A stretch of 64,000 nucleotides of DNA, from positions 10,214,671 through 10,278,670 of the forward strand of contig CM036775.1 of the NCBI GenBank assembly GCA_020796225.1, read 5' to 3'. This document shows, piece by piece, positions 49,901 to 58,900 of the stretch (positions are counted from its first letter, which is position 1; the number at the start of each line of letters is the position of its first letter). The position numbers and the translations under genes are program-made. This stretch comes from Arion vulgaris (taxonomy: Eukaryota; Mollusca; Gastropoda; Stylommatophora; Arionidae). The notes below the pieces were generated by a model. The model saw only the letters and a program-made list of their open reading frames with translations, made no database searches and was not told the origin of the DNA.

Positions 49901-52900
49901 ACCAGATTTTCATTCTCATGCAGCTAAGAATGGTGCAGTCTTGCAAGATGTGCTTAGGGGACTGCTTTGGTGCTCCACAGCTGCAGGCAGCTTAGTACCT
50001 GAGACCCATTCTATGGAGGTGTGCTCTAAGACTGCAGTGTCCGCTCTAAGTTTGAAGACTGTAGTGTTTTGTTTAGTGTATTTAAATGTCATGTTCTGAG
50101 TTGTATCCTCCATTTGTTTTGTCCCTGTATATGTTGAGCTGATAGCACACAGCTCCTATGTAGACAACTATAACAAAACAAAAAAAGTATCAAAGTATCA
50201 ATGCAATAAATTTCTTCTACTTCTTCTGCATTCTCACTAGATTAGGATTTCGGATTCTCAAATAAAGGCAGCCGTCTGCCTCAGATTATCAATCACGCCA
50301 TACAGTTTGTCTTCTGCATTCTCACTAGATTAGGATTTCGGATTCTCTAATAAAGGCAGCCGTCTGCCTCAGATTATCAGTCACGTCATACAGTTTGTCT
50401 TCTGCGTTCTCACTAGATTGGGATTTCGGATCTCTAATAAAGGCAGCCGTCTGCCTCAGATTATCAGTCACGCCATACAGTTTGTCTTCTGCATTCTCAC
50501 TAGATTAGGATTTCGGATTCTCCAATAAAGGCAGCCGTCTGCCTCAGATTATCAGTCACGCCATACAGTTTGTCTTCTGCATTCTCACTAGATTAGGATT
50601 TCGGATTCTCTAATAAAGGCAGCCGTCTGCCTCAGATTATCAGTCACGCCATACAGTTTGTCTTCTGCTTTCTCACTAGATTGGGATTTGGATTCTCTAA
50701 TAAAGGCAGCCGTCTGCCTCAGATTATCGGTCACGCCATACAGTTTGTCTTCTGCGTTCTCACTAGATTGGGATTTGGATTCTCTAATAAAGGCAGCCGT
50801 CTGCCTCAGATTATCAGTCACGCCATACAGTTTGTCTTCTGCGTTCTCACTAGATTAGGATTTCGGATTCTCTAATAAAGGCAGCCGTCTGCCTCAGATT
50901 ATCAGTCACCCCATACAGTTTGTCTTCTGCTTTCTCACTAGATTAGGATTTCGGATTCTCTAATAAAGGCAGCCGTCTGCCTCAGATTATCAGTCACGCC
51001 ATACAGTTTGTCTTCTGCATTCTCACTAGATTAGGATTTCGGATTCTCTAATAAAGGCAGCCGTCTGCCTCAGATTATCAGTCACGCCATACAGTTTGTC
51101 TTCTGCATTCTCACTAGATTGGGATTTCGGACTCTCTAATAAACGCAGCCGTCTGCCTCAGATTATCAGCCATGCTATACAGTTTGTCTTGGACGCTAGT
51201 GTAAGTGGGTCACCTCTTTCTTCTTAAGTCTGCTACTGGGGGCAGTTCTGTAGGATATAATTCCTATGATTTCTGCTTCCCGTTTTGGCCACCCTTGTGA
51301 TGGTAAGTCTGACATTCTTACTGCGTGGCTAAATCTCCGAGGCAGATTGGCGACCATAGAATCCGATATCCCATTCCTCATTGTGAGGGGTCATTGCACC
51401 ATGTTATGCACCTTACGGCCTGATGCATCCGTTTTCTGCAAGCATTTATTTCGGGTTAGCATTCACTAGCGGACACATGCATCCGATTTCATCCAAACCT
51501 CGTTAGTCGCACATAACGGCATGCATGGCAGGTAACTCCGGTTCTATTCCTTACACCCCCTGGTAACCACTCGGGCGCAATGCAATAAATAGAAAACATG
51601 GAAGAGAAATGGAGGTCATACCTGCGGAGAAACATCCTCCAATTTTTGTGAAGCATCTCCAGAATTTTTCATCATATCATGTTGTATCAATGATGGTTTA
51701 CGATGATCATATCTGTCATGTCTGAAGCTGGTAATTTCTAGTTCTTCTTCATAGAACAGACCAGAGTCATAACCAAACTTGCGGTTAACAGCAGCACTAA
51801 AAGCACAGCTACACTTGAGACCTGATGATGAACCTTTACTGGTGTCAGGTAGATATACACTGACGTCACTGCCTGTCAAACAAGAGTTGTACAAGTTGAA
51901 ACAAAATGAGCCTGTAACTAACACAACAGAAAGTAGCAAGGATTCACACATAGACTTTCAATACAGACAGTAACATGAAATCTGCTGCTACTAGAAGGTG
52001 GTACAGGTGTGTGCAACACTTGACCTAGTAGGTGGTACAGGTGTGTGCAACACTTGACCTAGAAGGTGGTACAGGTGTGTGCGACACTTGACCTAGTAGG
52101 TGGTACAGGTGTGTGCGACACTTGACCTAGAAGGTGGTACAGGTGTGTGCAACACTTGACCTATAGACTAATTTGCTCAATGTGCAGTGATGATGATCTG
52201 ACGATTAAACTAAACTAGAATTGATGTCGTTAGTTGCCACACACTGAGATACATACTGAGGAGTAGATCGGAGCACTTATAGACTAATTGGTTCAATGTG
52301 CAGTGATGACGATTCCACGATTAAACTAAACCAGAACTGGTGTTGTTAGTTGCCACACACTAAGAGACATACTGTGGAGATCGTAGCACTTGTAACCAAT
52401 TGGTTGGATGTGCAGTGATGATCCGACGACTAAACTAAAACAGAAATTGATGCGATAAGATCTGCTTCACAAACTTTAACAGTAAAATGTTGCACGGACA
52501 AAATGTCAATAAAATTATTCCTACAGGTTAACAAGTTCTTCTTCTTTGCGTTCGTTCTTTAACCAATTTTAATCACTCTTTGTGATATGTTTGATCTTTG
52601 CCAAGAACGTGTATACGTTACACATTGGTTTGGTAGGCCCCTAAACTGATTTGACTTTTACCCATTTAGGACATGTGCATCCGATTTCAGCCAAACCCCT
52701 TAGTCGCCTCTTACGACATGCGTGGCAGGTTACAGTGGTTCTATTCTTTACACCCAAATTTGGGCCCGTAACCACTCGGACGGGTTAACAAGTTGTAGTA
52801 GTAGTCTGTCTCCCTTTTCTAATTCTTATAGCGTGACATATCTATGACAAGATCCTCCCAGTCACACATCTTTGTAATGAAGGGAATCTCACACACTAGT

Positions 52901-55900
52901 CTCGTCTCTGCCATCGTCATGTTCAAACCATCAGTTACATCCTGAATCCATCTTCTCCGTGGTCTTCCTATTCTCCTCTTTGCTGGTATGCCTCCTTCCA
53001 TAATGGTCTTCACCAGCCCTTCGTGTCTTTTTAAATGTCCAAAATACTTCAATTTTCTCATTTGTAGCATCAGCCAGTTTTCTTTGATTCTGAGTTCTCT
53101 CTAGATAGATCTATTTGTTCTCTTCTCTGTCCATGGTATACAAAGGACTCTCCTGTAACACTTACATTAAACAGCACTCACAGCTATCACATGATATATA
53201 TAAACAATAAAGACATATGTAGGTGACTTACCATTGATATCTGCGTTACATACACAAATGGTACAACTATCAAAGTTGTGATCTTTGAAGAGGTTTAATA
53301 TTGAATCGCACAGCAACACATTCAGCAACAAACTGTTTGCCTGCAACCAACAACAAGATCAACATATGTTAGACATTAATAAACACATCTAGCAATAACA
53401 GCAACAACAACAATGATGATGATAAATATTCTTACAACTCTAAAACTACCTTCATACAAGGATGACATGTTTCCATGGTTACAAAGATGCTGAGATCTGA
53501 CAAAGATATTTCTCAGTGACTCAATGAGTATGCTAAGAAAGATTGAAACAGGCCGGACTTGGAGACAATGGCTGGAGTCGCTGAGGTGCTCTAAGCTGAT
53601 AAAAATCAGTTTTATTTTTGTGCCAGGGCATGAAGATGTAAATGAAATGAACGCACCGATAGGCTTGCAGGTAAAAAGCGGGCATGCGATGGACCAGGAT
53701 ATTGATAAATTCCCTAAAAGAGAGCAGACTGGTACATGATTCAAGTAATAGTCATGAACCTACAACCCTAACCAGACTGCAAGAAAATCAAGTAAAAAAA
53801 AGGGTTTAAAAGCCTAAGGATTGACTTTATTGCACCGGGTTTTAACCCATAAATGGCACGCCACCTGCCGAGAGTATTGCACAAACCACAAACTCCATAG
53901 CTCCAGCAACAATCCTAGAGGTCTCTGGAAAAACTGCACTCGTGAACAGAATGGTGCGGTCCGGACTCGAACCCACGACCTTCGACTAACAAGGTAAAGG
54001 GCTTAACCACTTAGCCACAGAGACCCCCAAATCCAAACCAAGTCAAATGTGGTGTAGCTAGACAAGAACACTATGCTGGTACCCCCATTGTGAAGATGAG
54101 ATATATGCTTGGCCTTCTGTCACTACGCTCCCGTCATGCAATCGCCCAAACCAAGGCATATATGCGGTTACTGCGGATAAGAGACATCCACTTCACAGGA
54201 ACACTAATGATGTTAAGGCACGAGAATCAAGCGTGGCATGTCGTGGATGGCCCAGGCTGAGAGAACGATTGGCCAGGTGACTACGGTTGCGACTCTACCA
54301 AAAGGGAAGAATGGATCCCAACAGATGGAAGCATGATGAACTATCTCACGTTATCATTACTCTTGGAAGAGAATGTAGAGATTGGGGCAACATGAAGGCT
54401 GATCTCGCAGTTAAGCAGCTGATAGAAGATAATGCAAGGGATGATGATGTTGTTGTATATACCGATGGGTCGGTTCAACGTGGTGAGAAATCCGGCTGGG
54501 GTTTCTTGGCTAATGCGCATGGTAGGGTTGTTGCAGAGCGAAGTGGGGCATACAGGACAACTACTTCTAGTATGAGGATGGAGGTTGAGGCCGTTACTGC
54601 TGCCCTCCATTGGATTTCTGGGACTTCATTTACTGGGGCAGTTGTTGTATCTGACTCTCAGTCGATGCTTCACAAGATCCAGAAGGGCAGGTTTCGTATG
54701 AGTGGATGTCGTCTATAGAAGTTTCTAACCTCCAGCGGCTTACGTGGATATACTGTCCTGGGCATGCGGGTGTTTACGGTAATGAGAGAGCGGACAGGCT
54801 TGCATCAACAGCATCGATTGTTGGGGAGTTGAAGATGGATAAGGGGGATATTCTTCGGTCTCTTCGAGACTCTCTGTTGGATGAGGACACTAAAATCGAT
54901 GTTGAATCGATCAAGCGATTTAAGCAGTTTGGAATTACCCTTTGTTCAAGTCGAACTGGATGCCTGAGAGGCAGAGTGAGAGGTGTGTTTAATCAGCGAG
55001 CCACAGGAACCATCAGTATGCATACTCTTCGATATCTGTTGGGGAGACTGAGCACCTATGGGTTTGCCCGGAGTGCAATGACGTCAGTTTAGTAACCAAA
55101 AACCAATAACCAATAACTATGCTGGTAGCCAAAGAAGAATAGTAAACCAACAAAGAACTGTGGTTATTAGTTGCTGCACACAGAGAGACTTACTGAAGGA
55201 GATCGAAGCACTTAAGGACTAATTGGTTCAATGTGCACTGATGATGGATGATCTGACGACTAAACTAAAACTAAACCAAAGATGTTGGTTTCATGCTACC
55301 TCACTCTTATGTAGCGCTACAAAAGTGTACATATCTTCTGTGATGATTTCTTATCCAACTAAACTTATCTCAGACAGACAAACAACTAAACATAGCTCAG
55401 ACAGACAGACAACTAAACGACATACCTCAGGTAGCTGTGTGTTGGTACCATGATTGTCTATTGAGTTGTTAGTTTTATTGAGGTAGGATGAAGAGTTGGA
55501 TCCAGGCGAGTGTAGCTCTAAGCTCAGACAGACAGACAACTAAACATAGCTCAGACAGACAGACAGACAACTAAACGACATATCTCAGGTAGCTGTGTGT
55601 TAGTACCATGATTGTCTATTGAGTGGTTAGTTTTATTGAGGTAGAATGAAGAGTTGGATGCAGGCGAGTGTAGCTCTAAGCTCAGACAGACAGGACTAAA
55701 CACAGCTCAGACAGACAGACAACTAAACAACATACCTCAGGTAGCTGTGTGTTAGTACCATGATTGTCTATTGAGTGGTTAGTTTTATTGAGGTAGAATG
55801 AAGAGTTGGATGCAGGTGAGTGTAGCTCTAAGCTCAGACAGAAATGACTAAACATAGCTCAGACAGACAGACAACTAAACAACATACCTCAGGTAGCTGT

Positions 55901-58900
55901 GTGTTAGTACCATGATTGTCTATTGAGTTGGATGCAGACGAGTGTAGCTCTAAGCTCAGACAGACATGACTAAACATAGCTCAGACAGACAACATACCTC
56001 AGGTAGCTGTGTGTTGGTACCATGATTGTCTATTGAGTTGTTAGTTTTATTGAGGTAGAATGAAGAGTTGGATGCAGACGAGTGTAGCTCTAAGCTCAGA
56101 CAGACATGACTAAACATAGCTCAGACAGACAGACAACTAAACATGTAGACAGACAACTAAACGCTACCTCAGAAGCTGGTTCTGTGTCTATTGGTTGTTA
56201 GTTTAGAGTAGGATAGAATTGCAGGAGGTAGCTCAAGCTCAGACAGACATGACTAAACATAGCTCAAGACAGACAACTACGCATACCTAGTAGCTGTGTG
56301 TTAGTACCATGATTGTCTATTGAGTTGTTAGTTTTATTGAGGTAGGATGAAGAGTTGGATGCAGGTGAGTGCAGCTCTAAGCTCAGAGGTGTTCGTTGCT
56401 GACTGTTGCTGTAGATGGCTGGACTAGCATCGATGCCTGCACCAGAGCCCACTGTGCGAATTGATGATATGTTCTCTACGCTAGGAAGGTTGACATAATT
56501 CCTGCCAGATGAACAAACAAATAAACAAACACAATATCAATATTGGCATGATTGATTGGACTATCATCATCATTGCACTTTGGTGAATAACCCTGTGTCT
56601 CCTATCTATTTCTTATACAAGAAGGTATAAATGACAGTGCACAAACTCTGTAGCACCTGCAAGGGTTCTTGGTGTCATTTTTAACATGGAACTTTTTAAA
56701 AAAAGTTTAGTTTAATACATTTTAAAATGAATTTTTGCATGGTCAGCGGCTTTGCAGCCTACTTTTATTGATTTTCAATTGTCACGGTTTTTTAACCTGC
56801 CTAAATTAGACAGAGGTGGCGTCTGTGGCCTAGGGGTTAGTGACTTTCATTAACCCCGACGTCTGAGTTCGAATCATGCTGGACATTTGCTCAAATTGTC
56901 TCTGATTTTAAGAAAGGACGATGCGCCACCCGCTCAGAAAGCAATGGCAACTACTGAACGATAAGTGGTGCCTAGAAAATCAACGAGTGTATGGTGATGG
57001 CTTGCAGCCTCTTTAGGGATATTTTCACGTTTTTTCTTGTTCAAATTAGACAGGAACTTAAGTTTTTATAACCATCAACCGATAGGACTAGGAACTTGAT
57101 CTCATCTCATTTTAGGAGCTCGCCTATGGTAAAGTGGTTAGGATGTTTGCATGTCATTCTGAAGGTTGTGGGCTTGAATCCAAGCGACATTTACAATTTT
57201 TTTCTTGAGATCTCTAGGATTGTTGCTAGGAGTTCATGCTTTGTGCAACACTCTCGGCAAACTGCATGCTAGGACTACGGAGTTTGTGCAACACTCTCGG
57301 CAAACTGCATGCTAGGACTACAGAGTTTGTGCTAACACTCTGGCAAACTGCATGCTAGGACTACAGAGTTCGTGCTTTGAGAAACATTCTCGGCAAACTT
57401 CATGCTAGGACTACAGAGTTCATGTAACACTCTCGGCAAACTGCATGCTAGGATTACAGAGTTCGTGCTTTGTGAAACATTCTCGGCAAACTTCATGCTA
57501 GGACTATGAAGTTCGCGCAACTTCGCAAACTGCATGCTAGGATTACAGAGTTCGTGCTTGAGAAACACTCTCGACAAACTGCACGCTAGGACTACAGAGT
57601 TCGTGCTTTGTGAAACATTCTCTGCAAACTGCATGCTAGGACTACGGAGTTTGTGCTTTGTGCAACTCTCGGCAAACTGCATGCTAGGACTACGGAGTAT
57701 GTGCTTTGTGCAACACTCTCGCAAACTGCATGCTAGACTACGGAGTTTGTGCTTGAACATCTCGCAAACTGCATGCTAGGACTACGAGTTTGTGCAACAC
57801 TCTCGCAAACTGCAGCTAGAACTACGAGTATGTGCTTTGTGAAACACTCGCAAAATGCATGCTATTTCTGCCAACAGGGACAGAGTCATATAGAGAAACA
57901 TGGTGCAATGAAGTCAATCCTGCAATGTTAGACCAGTTTTCAAAGAACTAAGTCGCCCATCTGCCCAGCGTGTTCGTATCTCGTTGGACTACGGGTGACT
58001 ATCCCTCTGTGTGTGCGGGTTTAATTCCGCTGGATGGCAGAAAAAGCAACAGATTCCCCAGATTTACGGTGTTTGTGGCACCGAACCGAAGGGTTACGAT
58101 GTCCATGGCACCGATCCGAAGAGCTCAAGTGCTTCTGGATCGGAAAAAAACCCAAACAAAGTCAATGAGAACATAAGTGATACCCAAGTACTAGACACTA
58201 GCTAGTGGTCAATATTACATAATGACCCTGATTGTATATAATTCTAACAAGAGGGTCTCTGTGGCTAAGCCCTTGTCTCGAGAGTCAAAGGTTATGGATT
58301 CGAACCCAGACCGTGCGGTTCTGTTCATGAGTGTATTTTTCAGAGACCCTAGGATTGTTTGAGGAGCTACGGAGTTTGTGCAATACTCTCAACAGGTGGC
58401 TGCCATTTCTGTGGAGAGGGACCAAGCCATACGAGGTAAAAGCAGATGCAATGGAGCCAATCCTTCGGTTTTAAAACCTCTTATTTCTAACATACACTAT
58501 CTCTGACTGTACATACATTCTTCTCTTCTTTCTTCCATGATTCGTTCTCACCTCTAGATTGTAGGGATTTGTCGATTCTCTAATAAAGGCAGCCGTCTGT
58601 CTCAGATTATCAGCCACGCCATACAGTTTGTCTTGGACACTAGTGTAAGTGGGCCACCTCTTCTTCTCAAGTCTGCATACTGGGGGCAGTTCTGTACGAT
58701 ATAATTCCTATGATTTCTGCTTCCCGTTTGTGCTGACCTCTTCCTGCAGTAAGTTTTGGCCACCTTCGTGATGGTGGGTCTGACATTCTTACGGCGGCTA
58801 AATCTCAGAGGCAGATTGGCGACCGTAGAATCCGTTATCCCATTCCGCATTGTGAGAGGTCGTTGCACCATGTTATGCGCCTTACGGCCTGGTGCATCCG

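Larger units (their letters stand above)
53510..55275 (+). mobile_element. LINE-E copy with nested SINE-T1 and LINE-F
   Basis: The RNase H end ([20 protein letters not shown]; then [17 protein letters not shown]) occupies 53,520-53,760. The 3' UTR continues at 54,031-54,081 and 55,128-55,275, ending GATCTGACGACTAAACTAAA. Interrupted by SINE-T1 (53,797-54,030) and LINE-F (54,082-55,115). Confidence 0.85.

Noticed and set aside
53797..54030. A tRNA gene (A and B boxes on the minus strand)
   Set aside because: The body and 3' end are those of SINE-T1, repeated at six other places, and no acceptor stem closes.
54287..54718. A cellular RNase H1 gene
   Set aside because: It lies inside a 5'-truncated retroelement with RT sequence upstream and a 12-bp target-site duplication.
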